Source: an uncultured Flavobacteriaceae bacterium (GTDB lineage Bacteria > Bacteroidota > Bacteroidia > Flavobacteriales > Flavobacteriaceae). Taken from it: 64,000 bases of DNA. Under the pieces are notes generated by a model that had not been told where the DNA came from, did not search any database, and saw nothing but the letters and a program-made list of their open reading frames with translations. The first letter of the stretch is position 1; every line of letters starts with the position of its first letter. A program made the position numbers and the translations under genes. Where the stretch lies: NCBI GenBank assembly GCA_943788165.1, contig CALSPF010000002.1, positions 448,909 through 512,908 on the forward strand, given 5' to 3'. Below are positions 1-9,093 of the stretch, piece after piece.

Positions 1-94
1 AGGAGGGGAGTTGGTTGTTCATGGCGAGTGCGCCAAAAGCAGAAGCACCCAAACCAACAGATAAACTATTTTGAATAAATTTTCTTCGTTTCAT
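1..94 (-). CDS. 5' end of an exported protein (partial, runs off the left edge)
   Basis: Only the first 31 codons are in the window, read leftward from an ATG at 94. They encode a twin-arginine-like export signal: MKRRKFIQ, then a small-residue hydrophobic stretch (SVGLGASAFGALA). This N-terminus is common on flavobacterial exported sugar-phosphate isomerase/epimerase-like and oxidoreductase proteins that sit beside GMC oxidoreductases, but too little is visible to name a family. It is divergent from the GMC gene, with about 180 bp between them. Confidence 0.6.
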   Translation of the reverse strand, partial: MKRRKFIQNSLSVGLGASAFGALAMNNQLPS

Positions 95-272
95 TGTTAA
101 GCAGATTTGTGTACACCAATGTAATGATTGTTCTAGAGTTGTCATTTTTTATTTAAATGTTTTTCAATAATTCAGCCGAAAACGTTAATAATTATATTTT
201 TCGTACTATTTACATCATTTAGCTAAGAATTTAAATGAACTGTGCTTATATTGGGATTTAGAAACAATACTT

Positions 273-1980
273 ATGAGTGTCTCAAATTTTGAAACCCAGT
301 TCGATGCAATTGTTGTAGGAACTGGAATAAGTGGCGGCTGGGCCGCAAAAGAATTAACTGAAAAAGGGTTAAAAACATTGGTTTTGGAGCGTGGAGGAAT
401 GGTCAAACACATTGACGGTTACCCCCACCATGAACAAAGATCCTTGGGATTATCCCAATGGAGAAGTGATTACTCAAGAAACCAAGAAAAGGCAGCCTAA
501 ACAAAGCCGAACGGGCTACACTACAACCGAATCGCGCAAACATTTTTTTGTGGATGACATTAAGCATCCGTACAACGAAGACAAACAGTTTGATTGGTGT
601 CGTGGTTATCATGTTGGTGGACGTTCGCTCACATGGGGTAGACAAAGTTATCGCTGGAGCGACTTCGATTTCGAGGCTAATGCGAAAGACGGCGTAGCTG
701 TAGATTGGCCCATTAGATACAAAGATCTAGCTCCTTGGTATTCTTATGTAGAAAAACATGTTGGAATTTCTGGTGAAGCACTAGGCCTTCCCCAATTACC
801 CGACAGCGAATTTTTAAAACCCATGGAACTTCATTGCGTTGAAGATCATTTAAAAAATTCTCTTTCAGAAAAATACGACGATCGCTTGTTAACCATAGGG
901 AGAGTAGCACATATAACAGAAGGAACCAAACCCGGAGCAGGACGAATTGGCTGTCAATACAGAAATCGCTGTTCACGCGGTTGTCCATTTGGTGGGTATT
1001 TTAGTAGTAACTCTTCTACTTTGCCCATGGCAGAAGCAACGGGGAATATGACACTTCGCCCTAATTCAATCGTACATGAAGTGATGTATGATCCCGAGAC
1101 TAAAAAAGCCTCTGGGGTACGAGTCATCGATGCAGAAACAAATGAAACCATCGAATTCAAGGCCAAAGTAATTTTTCTATGTGCATCTGCAGTGGCTTCA
1201 ACATCAATTTTGATGCAGTCGAAATCGAGCTATTTTCCCAACGGAATGGGGAATGCTTCGGGAGAATTAGGGCACAACATCATGGACCACCACTTTCAAG
1301 TTGGTGCAAAAGGAGAATTCGACGGCTTTAACGATAAGTACTTTACAGGACGTCGACCAAACGGAATATATATTCCACGTTTTAGAAACTTAGGTGGTTC
1401 AACCAATCAAAAAGACTTTATCCGTGGGTATGGATATCAGGGCGGTGGCGCACGTGGATCATGGACTGAAAATGTCAAAGAAATGGCTTACGGACCTGAA
1501 TTTAAAGAAGCTATTTTAAATCCTGGCGGATGGAATATGGGCCTCAATGGTTTTGGGGAAGTACTGCCCTACCACGAGAACCACATGTACCTGGATTATG
1601 AAAAAACCGACCAGTGGGGACTACCCACAGTTACCTTTGATGCGGAGCTCAAAGAAAACGAAATGATCATGCGGAAGGACATGCAGCAGCAAGCCATTGA
1701 AATGCTTGAAACGGCCGGTTTTAAAAACGTTTATGGTTATGACAACAAATATACTCTTGGACTAGGAATTCATGAAATGGGAACTGCACGCATGGGAAGA
1801 GATCCAAAAACATCTGTCCTTAACGGCAACAATCAGTTGCATGAAGTGCCTAACGTTTTTGTTACCGATGGCGCATGTATGACCTCGGCTGCCAATCAGA
1901 ATCCATCTCTGACCTACATGGCGTTGACCGCAAAAGCAGCTCACTTTGCGGTAGAAGAACTGAAAAAGAATAACATTTAA
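273..1980 (+). pseudogene. GMC-family oxidoreductase, interrupted by a one-base frameshift
   Basis: FAD-dependent GMC (glucose-methanol-choline) oxidoreductase of about 568 residues if repaired. It probably oxidises a sugar or alcohol in the periplasm with its small subunit encoded next door. The N-terminal frame (from ATG 273) carries the FAD-binding GTGISGGWAAKEL motif and then an E-R-G segment. From about 423 the rest is in the next frame and includes the C-terminal active-site region (HEMGTARMG, then NPSLTYMALTAKAA). Removing one C from the run of five at 422-426 joins the frames as GYP-TMNKDPWDYPNGE. The 391-1980 frame alone lacks the Rossmann motif, so it is not a functional start. The cause is either a sequencing error or a genuine recent inactivation; the rest of the gene is intact. 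Confidence 0.85.
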
Positions 1981-1990
1981 TCGAACCATC

Positions 1991-2638
1991 ATGCAAAGAA
2001 GAACTGCATTAAAAAACATAGGCCTTTCTTTTGGGGCATTAACGCTTACACCAACAGTCGCTAGTTTAATTCAAAGCTGTCAAACTGCTGATCCTGCTTG
2101 GGCACCTTCTTTTCTTTCACAAGAAAGTGCTTTACTTATTAAAAAAACCATTGATGTCATGTTGCCCACAACGGCTAATATTCCCGGCGCAACCGATTTG
2201 AATTTGATCCGATTTGTCGATAGTTATATCGAAAATATTAGCAGTAAAGAAGAGCAAGAATTCGCTAAAATGGCGATTGATATTTATGCTGGAGCAGCTC
2301 AGACAACTGCAGGAAAAGAAAGTATAGCTGCATTGACTAGTGAAGACATTGATCAACAATTGAACGATTATTTACGACCAACACCAGAAAAACAAGCTAA
2401 TCGCAGTAAGGTTTTTTACGCTTACATGGAAGCGATCGAAGCTGGAACTGCTGGCTCACCACCCATTGAAGGAATTTGCCAAAACCTATTAAATAACTTA
2501 AAGAACCTAGCCGTTCTTGCCTTCAAACACAATGAGGTTATTGCGAAAGAGCACATGGTATATACGCCAGTTCCTGGACAGCAAAAGGGATGTGTCGATT
2601 TGCAAGAAGCAACAGGAGGAAAGGCTTGGGCACTATAG
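1991..2638 (+). CDS. Gluconate 2-dehydrogenase subunit 3-like protein
   Basis: A 215-residue protein of the gluconate 2-dehydrogenase subunit 3 family (Pfam PF13618 by recognition). These small subunits accompany GMC flavoproteins and are usually exported with them. The N-terminus MQRRTALKNIGLSFGALTL is a twin-arginine-like signal followed by a Cys (QSC), so it may also be lipidated. The body is helical (SQESALLIKKTIDVMLP, PGATDLNLIRFVDSY). It starts 10 bp after the GMC stop, which suggests one transcript. It converges on the cytochrome c gene, overlapping by 6 bp in the palindrome CTATAG, where each strand reads Leu-stop. Confidence 0.85.
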   Translation: MQRRTALKNIGLSFGALTLTPTVASLIQSCQTADPAWAPSFLSQESALLIKKTIDVMLPTTANIPGATDLNLIRFVDSYIENISSKEEQEFAKMAIDIYAGAAQTTAGKESIAALTSEDIDQQLNDYLRPTPEKQANRSKVFYAYMEAIEAGTAGSPPIEGICQNLLNNLKNLAVLAFKHNEVIAKEHMVYTPVPGQQKGCVDLQEATGGKAWAL

Positions 2639-3112
2639 CGTACGAAGGTATTCTGCAATCGCTCTAGCTTCAGTCTCGCTGAGGTTTTGATTGATCATTA
2701 AAATATTATTATATTCTTTGAGGAGGGCTTTTGCAATAGGGTCCTCTTTAAGCATTTCAGTAGGGTTGAGCAACAAATTCATGACCCAAGCAGGATGGCG
2801 ACGGGTGTAAATACCTTTCATTGCCGGGCCTATTAATTTTGCGTTGGTTTTATGACAAGCGGTACATTTTTGTTTAAATGCAGTAGCACCTTCTACGGCC
2901 ATTGTTTCATCAATCGAAGCGGGAAAACTAAGGTCAGTAATTGGGCCAATACCAGTGTTGTTGAGGTCGATGGGAGTAGCTGTTTTTTTTTGTGAACTTT
3001 TTGTTTCCTCTTTTTTGGTACGGTTGTAGTCAAATCCGTTTTTCTTTTTGGTTGAATTCTCATTACAAGCGAGTGCAAGAGAAGCGAAGAGGAGCAGGGC
3101 GATTTTTCTCAT
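2633..3112 (-). CDS. Cytochrome c lipoprotein
   Basis: A 159-residue class I monohaem cytochrome c. The start at 3112 is chosen because MRKIALLLFASLALACNE is a lipoprotein signal with the lipidated Cys; an upstream in-frame Met would put 15 extra residues in front of it. After a charged Lys/Thr-rich linker comes the haem motif CTACH, then GPAMKGIY, and a C-terminal ILMINQNLSETEARAIAEYLR segment holding the likely Met ligand. It probably accepts electrons from a periplasmic dehydrogenase. The neighbouring GMC/subunit 3 pair is the obvious candidate donor, though the gene is on the opposite strand, so this is inference. Confidence 0.85.
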   Translation of the reverse strand: MRKIALLLFASLALACNENSTKKKNGFDYNRTKKEETKSSQKKTATPIDLNNTGIGPITDLSFPASIDETMAVEGATAFKQKCTACHKTNAKLIGPAMKGIYTRRHPAWVMNLLLNPTEMLKEDPIAKALLKEYNNILMINQNLSETEARAIAEYLRTL

Positions 3113-3208
3113 GAGAAATATTTTATTTAAAAATAATGCTAAAATATAAATGTGCAAGAAGATACGATGTGTATTTGTTAGATCAACATTGATTTAACAG
3201 TCGATTGT

Positions 3209-4108
3209 TTAGTTCGAAACAACTTGTTTTGGCTTTCGTGTCACCAGGTAGACACCGCTAAACACCAGTATGGCTGCCAAGGTTTTGATTCCGTCCATTT
3301 GATCATTCCCGGTTATAGAAGCATAAATGACGGCAATTAGTGGTTGTAAATACGTAAAGACCCCAATGGTTGTTGGGGGCACTTCTTTTAGTGCAAACAT
3401 ATTGAGCAGATAAGCAAAAAAGGTGGTGAATAGGACCACAAATCCCATGCGCCACACAGCTTCCCATGGAAGATGCAACCAATCTACTTTAGTGAACTCT
3501 GTAATTGAAATGGGTAAATTCATTACGACCCCCAAAGGGAACATCCATTTCATTAATGTAATGGTATTGTATTTTAATGCCAAAGGTTTTACCATAACGA
3601 GATACACACCAAAACAAAATGCATTCCCAACCATTAGCGCATTTCCTAGCGGAATATTTGGTGCGTTGAAGGTGAAAGAATTTCCGTAAAGAATCAAGGT
3701 AATGGCACCGGCAAAGCCTAGGGTAATACCGATGATTTTGAGGCGAGTAATCAATTCTTTTAGAAAAATAACAGAAAGAATTAAGACGATTACTGGGGTT
3801 AGGGTTACAATAACCGAACTATTGATGGGTGTAGAAAGACTCAAGCCCTTGATGAAAAGTTGCATATTGAAACACATGCCAAAGGCAGTGGCGATGAAAA
3901 TACGTCCCCAATCAGATCGATCGACTTTCTCTTTTGGATAGAAAAAACCAATGGCCCAAAAAAGTATTGTTGCTCCAGTTACACGTAACAAGACTAACCC
4001 ATTTGCACCTATATAATGGGGCATAATGACTTTGGCGATGGTGTGATTTAAACCATAAATTGAGGTAGCACCAAAGGCAGCCAGCAGGGCTAAAATTCGT
4101 TTATCCAT
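3209..4108 (-). CDS. EamA/DMT-family transporter
   Basis: A 299-residue inner-membrane protein of the drug/metabolite transporter superfamily. It has two EamA repeats of about five membrane helices each (first repeat starting ALLAAFGATSIYGLNHTIAK, second at about residue 155). The C-terminus ends with a helix and a basic tail (VTRKPKQ). Substrate cannot be read from sequence; relatives export amino acids or other small metabolites. The start codon overlaps the stop of the upstream ArsC-like gene by 8 bp, so the two are probably translationally coupled. Confidence 0.88.
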   Translation of the reverse strand: MDKRILALLAAFGATSIYGLNHTIAKVIMPHYIGANGLVLLRVTGATILFWAIGFFYPKEKVDRSDWGRIFIATAFGMCFNMQLFIKGLSLSTPINSSVIVTLTPVIVLILSVIFLKELITRLKIIGITLGFAGAITLILYGNSFTFNAPNIPLGNALMVGNAFCFGVYLVMVKPLALKYNTITLMKWMFPLGVVMNLPISITEFTKVDWLHLPWEAVWRMGFVVLFTTFFAYLLNMFALKEVPPTTIGVFTYLQPLIAVIYASITGNDQMDGIKTLAAILVFSGVYLVTRKPKQVVSN

Positions 4109-4448
4109 CTATGGCAGCTTTGGCAGCTTTTATTGTTGCAGTTGTATTCCCAATAAAAAGTCTGTTGTTGTAGAGCAATACGGGGCGTTTTAAAAAAGTA
4201 TAATGTGCTAAAAGCAGGTCCTTGATTTTCTCTTCTGTTAGACTATTTTTATCTACTTCTTTCAGTTTTTGTGCTCGTTTGTTCAAAAGGGCTTCATAGG
4301 AAGCGGTATGTGCGTAGAGCGAAGAAAGATCCGTTTCAGACAAGGGTGTTTTTTTGATATCAACTAGGTCAATAGAGGAGGGGAGTTCTAGCGTTTTCAT
4401 GATTCGTTTGCAGGTATCGCAACTGCTTAAATAGTAGAATTTGTCCAT
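4101..4448 (-). CDS. ArsC/Spx-family thioredoxin-fold protein
   Basis: A 115-residue protein of the ArsC/YffB-like thioredoxin-fold family. The start at 4448 gives MDKFYYLSSCDTCKRIM, with the redox CxxC motif directly after the first strand as in the family; the open frame continues upstream without family similarity. KRPVLLYNNRLFIG matches the conserved family segment around the RP motif. Real arsenate reductase activity is not established for most such proteins. It lies upstream of the EamA transporter on the same strand with an 8-bp overlap. Confidence 0.82.
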   Translation of the reverse strand: MDKFYYLSSCDTCKRIMKTLELPSSIDLVDIKKTPLSETDLSSLYAHTASYEALLNKRAQKLKEVDKNSLTEEKIKDLLLAHYTFLKRPVLLYNNRLFIGNTTATIKAAKAAIDG

Positions 4449-4514
4449 CGGTTTTTCCTTTGACACAAAGTAAATCAAATTTGAGCAAAGCAAAGAGAAA
4501 TCAAGGGAATCTCT

Positions 4515-4522
4515 TACCTTTG
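4515..4522 (+). promoter_or_regulatory. Putative -7 promoter box (TACCTTTG) for cystathionine gamma-synthase
   Basis: Exact match to the Bacteroidota -7 consensus TAnnTTTG, 23 bp before the start at 4546. No well-spaced TTG element is seen upstream, so only the -7 box is supported. Confidence 0.55.
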
Positions 4523-4545
4523 TTTTTTGTAACTCAATAGAAATT

Positions 4546-5697
4546 ATGGAGAAGAAATTACGTTTCAATAGCGCAACCATTCACGGAGGACAATCCCCAG
4601 ACCCAGCCTATGGTGCTGTGATGCCTCCCATTTATCAAACCTCTACCTATGCCCAAACAACCCCTGGTGGACATAAAGGATTTGAATACAGTAGAACCCA
4701 CAATCCAACCCGACAAGCCTTGGAAAAATCCTTGGCTAGTATAGAAAATGGAAAACATGGTTTGGCCTTTGCTTCGGGCCTTGCGGCCATGGATGCAGTC
4801 ATGAAATTACTCCAACCAGGAGATGAGGTTATTTCTACTAACGATTTATATGGTGGGTCGTACCGCCTTTTCACCAAGATATTTGAAGGTTTTGGTTTAA
4901 AATTTCATTTTGTTGGTATGAATGATGTAGCCAAAGTTGAAGCGGCAATCAATGAAAACACCAAACTCATTTGGGTAGAAACTCCCACCAACCCCATGAT
5001 GAATGTGGTTGATATTGCTGCCATTGCAGCAATCACTAAAAAGCGAGACCTTTTGTTGGCTGTTGACAATACCTTTGCTTCTCCCTATTTACAGCAACCG
5101 TTGAATTTTGGGGCGGATATCGTGATGCACTCTGCCACCAAATACCTTGGTGGGCATTCCGATGTTGTCTTAGGTTCTTTGGTGGTCAATGATGATGACC
5201 TGCAAGAACGTCTTTCGTTTATCCAAAATGCCAGTGGAGCAGTTCCAGGACCTATGGATAGTTTTTTGACGTTACGTGGAATTAAAACCCTTCATGTACG
5301 CATGCAGCGTCATTGTGAAAATGGACGCGCAGTAGCCGAATATTTGGCCGCACACCCAAAAATTGAAAAAGTATATTGGCCAGGTTTCCATACTCACCCA
5401 AACCACGAAGTAGCTAAAAAACAAATGAATGATTTTGGCGGAATGCTTTCGTTTATCCCCGTTGGAGCCGACCACAAGGCGGCGATTAAAATCATTGAAA
5501 ATTTAACCATGTTTACTCTTGCCGAATCGCTTGGGGGGGTGGAAAGTTTAGCAGGCCATCCTGCTTCCATGACCCATGCTTCTATTCCAAAAGAAGAACG
5601 CGAAAAAAGCGGTGTGGTAGATGCTTTAATTCGTTTGAGCGTAGGGATAGAAGATGTAAACGATTTGATCAAAGACCTTGAGCAAGCCATTGGTTAG
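4546..5697 (+). CDS. metB: Cystathionine gamma-synthase / trans-sulfuration PLP enzyme
   Basis: A 383-residue Cys/Met-metabolism PLP enzyme. The family features are FEYSRTHNPTR near the N-terminus (tetramer-contact Tyr/Arg binding PLP phosphate), DLYGGSYRLF, WVETPTNPMM, the AVDNTF strand with the Asp that contacts the pyridine ring, and the Schiff-base Lys in SATKYLGGHSD. It makes cystathionine from an activated homoserine, or acts as the related gamma-lyase; sequence alone does not separate these. It is divergent from the ArsC-like gene and followed after 32 bp by lpxH. Confidence 0.9.
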   Translation: MEKKLRFNSATIHGGQSPDPAYGAVMPPIYQTSTYAQTTPGGHKGFEYSRTHNPTRQALEKSLASIENGKHGLAFASGLAAMDAVMKLLQPGDEVISTNDLYGGSYRLFTKIFEGFGLKFHFVGMNDVAKVEAAINENTKLIWVETPTNPMMNVVDIAAIAAITKKRDLLLAVDNTFASPYLQQPLNFGADIVMHSATKYLGGHSDVVLGSLVVNDDDLQERLSFIQNASGAVPGPMDSFLTLRGIKTLHVRMQRHCENGRAVAEYLAAHPKIEKVYWPGFHTHPNHEVAKKQMNDFGGMLSFIPVGADHKAAIKIIENLTMFTLAESLGGVESLAGHPASMTHASIPKEEREKSGVVDALIRLSVGIEDVNDLIKDLEQAIG

Positions 5698-5705
5698 AAA
5701 GGTAC

Positions 5706-5713
5706 TATCTTTG
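5706..5713 (+). promoter_or_regulatory. Putative -7 promoter box (TATCTTTG) for lpxH
   Basis: Exact TAnnTTTG match in the short metB-lpxH gap, 16 bp before the lpxH start. It suggests lpxH-hflX can be transcribed independently of metB. Confidence 0.5.
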
Positions 5714-5729
5714 TTATAGAATAAAACGT

Positions 5730-6491
5730 ATGCAACTGCCAAAAGGAAAGAAGGTTTACTTCGCTTCAGATAATCATTTAGGTGCGCCCACCCTAGCGGA
5801 GAGCGCTCCTCGTGAGCGTTTTTTTGTTCAATGGCTAGATGAAATAAAAGAAGATGTAGGTGTACTCTTTCTCTTGGGAGACCTTTTTGATTTTTGGTTT
5901 GAATACAAAACAGTCGTTCCCAAGGGCTTTATTCGTGTATTGGGAAAACTAGCTGAATTAGCTGATGCAGGAATACCCATCCACTTTTTTGTGGGAAACC
6001 ACGACATGTGGATGTTGGATTATCTCGAAAAAGAAATTGGGATTAAGGTGCATTATGAACCCAAAGAATTTACCTTCAACAAGATAACCTTCTTTATTGG
6101 ACATGGCGACGGACTAGGTCCAAACGACAAAGGCTATAAACGCATGAAAAAGTTGTTCACTAGTCGCTTTTTTCAGTGGTGTTTTCGTTGGTTGCACCCC
6201 GATATTGGGATGCGCTTAGGTCATTATTTGTCAGTAAAAAATAAACTGATTTCTGGAGAAGAAGACGCCGTTTTTCTTGGTGAAGAAAACGAATGGTTGG
6301 TGCACTACGCCAACCGCAAACAAAAAGAAAAAGAACGCGATTACTATGTTTTTGGGCACAGACACATTCCCTTAGATATTTCCATTAAACCAAACGCTCA
6401 TTATATCAATTTAGGCGATTGGATTAGCCATTATACTTATGGTGTTTTTGACGGAGAACAATTGAAACTTAATACGTGGAAACCTACCTAA
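5730..6491 (+). CDS. lpxH: UDP-2,3-diacylglucosamine diphosphatase (LpxH)
   Basis: A 253-residue calcineurin-like metallophosphoesterase. It cleaves UDP-2,3-diacylglucosamine to lipid X and UMP in lipid A synthesis, at the inner face of the membrane. The metal-binding motifs are in order: SDNHLG (about residues 13-18), GDLFDFW (about 50-56), GNHDMW (about 89-94), GHGDGLG and GHRHIP near the C-terminus. Length fits flavobacterial LpxH. hflX follows after 3 bp, so the two probably share a transcript. Confidence 0.9.
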   Translation: MQLPKGKKVYFASDNHLGAPTLAESAPRERFFVQWLDEIKEDVGVLFLLGDLFDFWFEYKTVVPKGFIRVLGKLAELADAGIPIHFFVGNHDMWMLDYLEKEIGIKVHYEPKEFTFNKITFFIGHGDGLGPNDKGYKRMKKLFTSRFFQWCFRWLHPDIGMRLGHYLSVKNKLISGEEDAVFLGEENEWLVHYANRKQKEKERDYYVFGHRHIPLDISIKPNAHYINLGDWISHYTYGVFDGEQLKLNTWKPT

Positions 6492-6494
6492 TTC

Positions 6495-7703
6495 ATGCTT
6501 GAAAAAAAAACCTTAACGGTTGAGAATACAGTTATTGTAGGAATCATTAATTCCCAACAAAATGAAGATCAGTCCAAAGAATACTTGGATGAATTGGAAT
6601 TTTTAGCCCACACTGCCGGCGGAGAAGTGATCAAACGTTTTACACAAAAAATTAGTCTACCCAACCCAAAAACTTTTATTGGAAGTGGAAAATTAATTGA
6701 AGTGGAGGAATTTGTTACCGCCAACGATGTGTCGACCGTTGTTTTTGATGATGAATTAACCCCTGCACAACAAAATAATATAGAAAAAGTATTGCGCTGT
6801 AAAGTGCTGGATCGTACAGGTTTAATCCTAGATATTTTTGCCCAACGGGCGCAAACAAGTTATGCGAGAACACAAGTTGAGTTGGCGCAGTACCAGTATT
6901 TACTTCCCCGTTTGAAAGGACTATGGACACACCTAGAACGTCAAAAAGGTGGAATTGGAATGCGTGGCCCTGGGGAAACAGAAATTGAAACGGACCGACG
7001 AATTGTACGTGATAAAATAAGCCTACTCAAGAAAAAGTTAACCGTAATCGACAAGCAGATGGGTACCCAACGAGGGAACCGTGGAGCATTGGTTCGTGTA
7101 GCTTTAGTGGGTTATACCAATGTTGGAAAATCTACCCTGATGAACGTTCTCGCTAAGAGTGAAGTTTTTGCAGAGAACAAACTTTTTGCTACGCTAGACA
7201 CCACCGTTCGAAAGGTAGTGATTGGCAACCTTCCTTTTTTATTGAGTGACACCGTTGGTTTTATCCGTAAACTACCGACCCAATTGGTGGAGTCCTTCAA
7301 GAGCACGTTAGACGAAGTAATCGAAGCAGATTTATTGTTGCATGTGGTTGATATTGCCCACCCAACCTTTGAAGACCAAATTGCTTCCGTCAATTTAATT
7401 TTATCGGAGATAAAAAGTTTAGATAAACCTACTATTATGGTATTCAATAAGATTGATGCATATGAAGCAGAAACTATTGAGGAAGATGATTTAGTTACCG
7501 AGCGCACGTCAAAACACTTTACATTAGAAGAATGGGAAGAAACATGGATGGCAAAAATGAATGGGAATGCCTTATTTATTTCTGCCCTCAATAAGTCCAA
7601 TCTTGATCACTTCAGAGAACGTGCTTATGCCGCCATTCGAGATATCCATATAACACGTTTTCCCTACAATCATTTTCTCTATCCAGAGGGATTGGAAGAA
7701 TAG
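6495..7703 (+). CDS. hflX: GTPase HflX (ribosome-splitting/rescue factor)
   Basis: A 402-residue HflX-family GTPase that binds the 50S subunit and helps split stalled ribosomes. The N-terminal HflX domain includes FIGSGKL and the Gly-rich RQKGGIGMRGPGETEIE loop before a coiled helix. The G domain has P-loop GYTNVGKST (from about residue 206), G3 DTVGF and G4 NKID. The C-terminal tail is short. It lies 3 bp after lpxH. Confidence 0.93.
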   Translation: MLEKKTLTVENTVIVGIINSQQNEDQSKEYLDELEFLAHTAGGEVIKRFTQKISLPNPKTFIGSGKLIEVEEFVTANDVSTVVFDDELTPAQQNNIEKVLRCKVLDRTGLILDIFAQRAQTSYARTQVELAQYQYLLPRLKGLWTHLERQKGGIGMRGPGETEIETDRRIVRDKISLLKKKLTVIDKQMGTQRGNRGALVRVALVGYTNVGKSTLMNVLAKSEVFAENKLFATLDTTVRKVVIGNLPFLLSDTVGFIRKLPTQLVESFKSTLDEVIEADLLLHVVDIAHPTFEDQIASVNLILSEIKSLDKPTIMVFNKIDAYEAETIEEDDLVTERTSKHFTLEEWEETWMAKMNGNALFISALNKSNLDHFRERAYAAIRDIHITRFPYNHFLYPEGLEE

Positions 7704-7722
7704 TCCAAATCACTTATCTTTA
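7692..7722 (+). promoter_or_regulatory. Putative promoter TTG-N20-TATCTTTA
   Basis: TTG at 7692-7694 and TATCTTTA at 7715-7722 with a 20-bp spacer fit the flavobacterial TTG-N17-23-TAnnTTTG pattern with one mismatch. The box ends 15 bp before the esterase start, and the TTG lies inside the end of hflX. Confidence 0.5.
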
Positions 7723-7737
7723 GCTAAATCCTACATT

Positions 7738-8664
7738 ATGAAAAAGTTACTTTACATTCTTACAGTATTTGTTTTCGTCGCTTGCTCCAAAGACGGCACA
7801 AATTCTGATATTTCCTTTAAAGCCGTTTTGGGTGTCGAGGAATCCATCTCTCCTTTTAACGGGGATGAGCTTTTCTATTCTGACGTTGCCTATGGAACCG
7901 GTACCCGAAATCAATTGGATATTCTTTTGCCAAAGGGAGGTAAACCCGATGGAGTTGTTTTGTTTTTCCATGGAGGAGGTTTTGTTTCTGGGAGTAAAGA
8001 AGATATCTATGCTGATGATTTACAAGAAACTCTTCAGGCCATTCTGGATCAAAATATTTCTGTGGTAAGTGCCAATTATACATTATTAACTACACCTGGA
8101 AACCAGGGAGTTATTTCCGCCTTAGAAGACGGTGCCAAGGTCATTAAGTATATCCAATCGCAAATATCTGCCCTCAACATTCCTTCCAATAAAATAATAC
8201 TAGCAGGGGCATCTGCGGGAGCTGGAATTGCCCAGTGGAATGGTTTTCGTGAAGCGACCAACGGACAAGTACAGGGAGTGGTTGCTTTAGCAGCGCAAAG
8301 CACTTATGACCTCTATGAATGGGAGAATGTTTTTCCTGACTTTTCCTTGGATGAATTGCGTCAGATGAGTGTGGCATTACAAATTCTTTTCACACAGTTT
8401 TATGGCGGGAGTGAACCCTCTCAGGCAGCCTTAGACGCAGTAGATTACCGCGACTTTATGGACGTCAATGATCCTCCTGTATACTTGTATAATACAGCTG
8501 GAACCGAAGTGATCAATGCTGAAGGAGGATTGGATTTTGATGTACTGTATCACAGTATTCTCCACACCGACTATTTGCGTTTAAAGGCCATTGAAGTAGG
8601 ACAAGAATTTTCTGGTGCTCATCAAGAAAGTCCTGATGCTTTTGTGCTTCGTGTGTTGAATTAG
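7738..8664 (+). CDS. Alpha/beta-hydrolase lipoprotein (esterase/lipase family)
   Basis: A 308-residue alpha/beta hydrolase of the hormone-sensitive-lipase/carboxylesterase type. The N-terminus MKKLLYILTVFVFVACSK is a lipoprotein signal, so the enzyme is anchored in the envelope. The oxyanion-hole motif FFHGGGFVSG and nucleophile elbow GASAGAG are clear; a C-terminal His (LHTDYLR or GAHQ) could complete the triad. Substrate is unknown. It converges on the SRPBCC gene with a 4-bp overlap of stop codons (TTAG). Confidence 0.85.
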   Translation: MKKLLYILTVFVFVACSKDGTNSDISFKAVLGVEESISPFNGDELFYSDVAYGTGTRNQLDILLPKGGKPDGVVLFFHGGGFVSGSKEDIYADDLQETLQAILDQNISVVSANYTLLTTPGNQGVISALEDGAKVIKYIQSQISALNIPSNKIILAGASAGAGIAQWNGFREATNGQVQGVVALAAQSTYDLYEWENVFPDFSLDELRQMSVALQILFTQFYGGSEPSQAALDAVDYRDFMDVNDPPVYLYNTAGTEVINAEGGLDFDVLYHSILHTDYLRLKAIEVGQEFSGAHQESPDAFVLRVLN

Positions 8665-9056
8665 TCCATCCCAACAAAAATTTCCATTTGTTTCTTCATC
8701 CAAAATAAAAAGAAGGGAAGGCTACTTTCCATGGTCCAAACAACCTCGGTTCCTTTCGCTTTCTTTTTTAATGCAAAACGGGTAATGGCTTTTGATTTCC
8801 AAGGCTTTAAAAAATTAAGTGCCATGGTGACCGATTGATTTTCAACCTCCTCTTTGATTTTTAGGTTTCCAGCGCCAATGATTTCACCGTCCCATTCGTG
8901 GTATTTCCCATCGGCAGCAACATTGAGTTGGGTATTAGGTTCTGCAATGATCCAAGGAGACCATTGTTCCCAGTTACTTAAATCATTGATAATTGGGTAA
9001 ATTTTTTCTGGTGCTGCGTCAACATAAATTGACTTGATTACGTTCATTTTTGGCAT
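8661..9056 (-). CDS. SRPBCC (START/polyketide cyclase-like) domain protein, short C-terminus
   Basis: A 131-residue SRPBCC-fold protein. Typical family features are VDAAPEKIYPIINDLSNWEQW near the start, YHEWDGEIIGAGNLKI, and a late F-F-W-M-K-K segment. Relatives usually continue for another 15-25 residues of C-terminal helix after a GMD-like motif (GMDYEKGL or similar, from memory). Here the stop falls immediately after GMD, inside the overlap with the hydrolase gene, so the last helix is shortened. Function and ligand are unknown. Confidence 0.8.
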   Translation of the reverse strand: MPKMNVIKSIYVDAAPEKIYPIINDLSNWEQWSPWIIAEPNTQLNVAADGKYHEWDGEIIGAGNLKIKEEVENQSVTMALNFLKPWKSKAITRFALKKKAKGTEVVWTMESSLPFFLFWMKKQMEIFVGMD

Positions 9057-9093
9057 AAGACAGGGGATTGTTTGTAGGTTAAATGTAAAAAAA

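Noticed and set aside
391-1980. Treating 391-1980 as a complete shorter GMC protein
   Set aside because: It would lack the FAD Rossmann motif that is present in the adjacent frame just upstream, so the real gene starts at 273 and is frameshifted.
7112-7600. A 162-codon open frame on the minus strand
   Set aside because: Antisense to the HflX G domain; composition follows the opposite strand.
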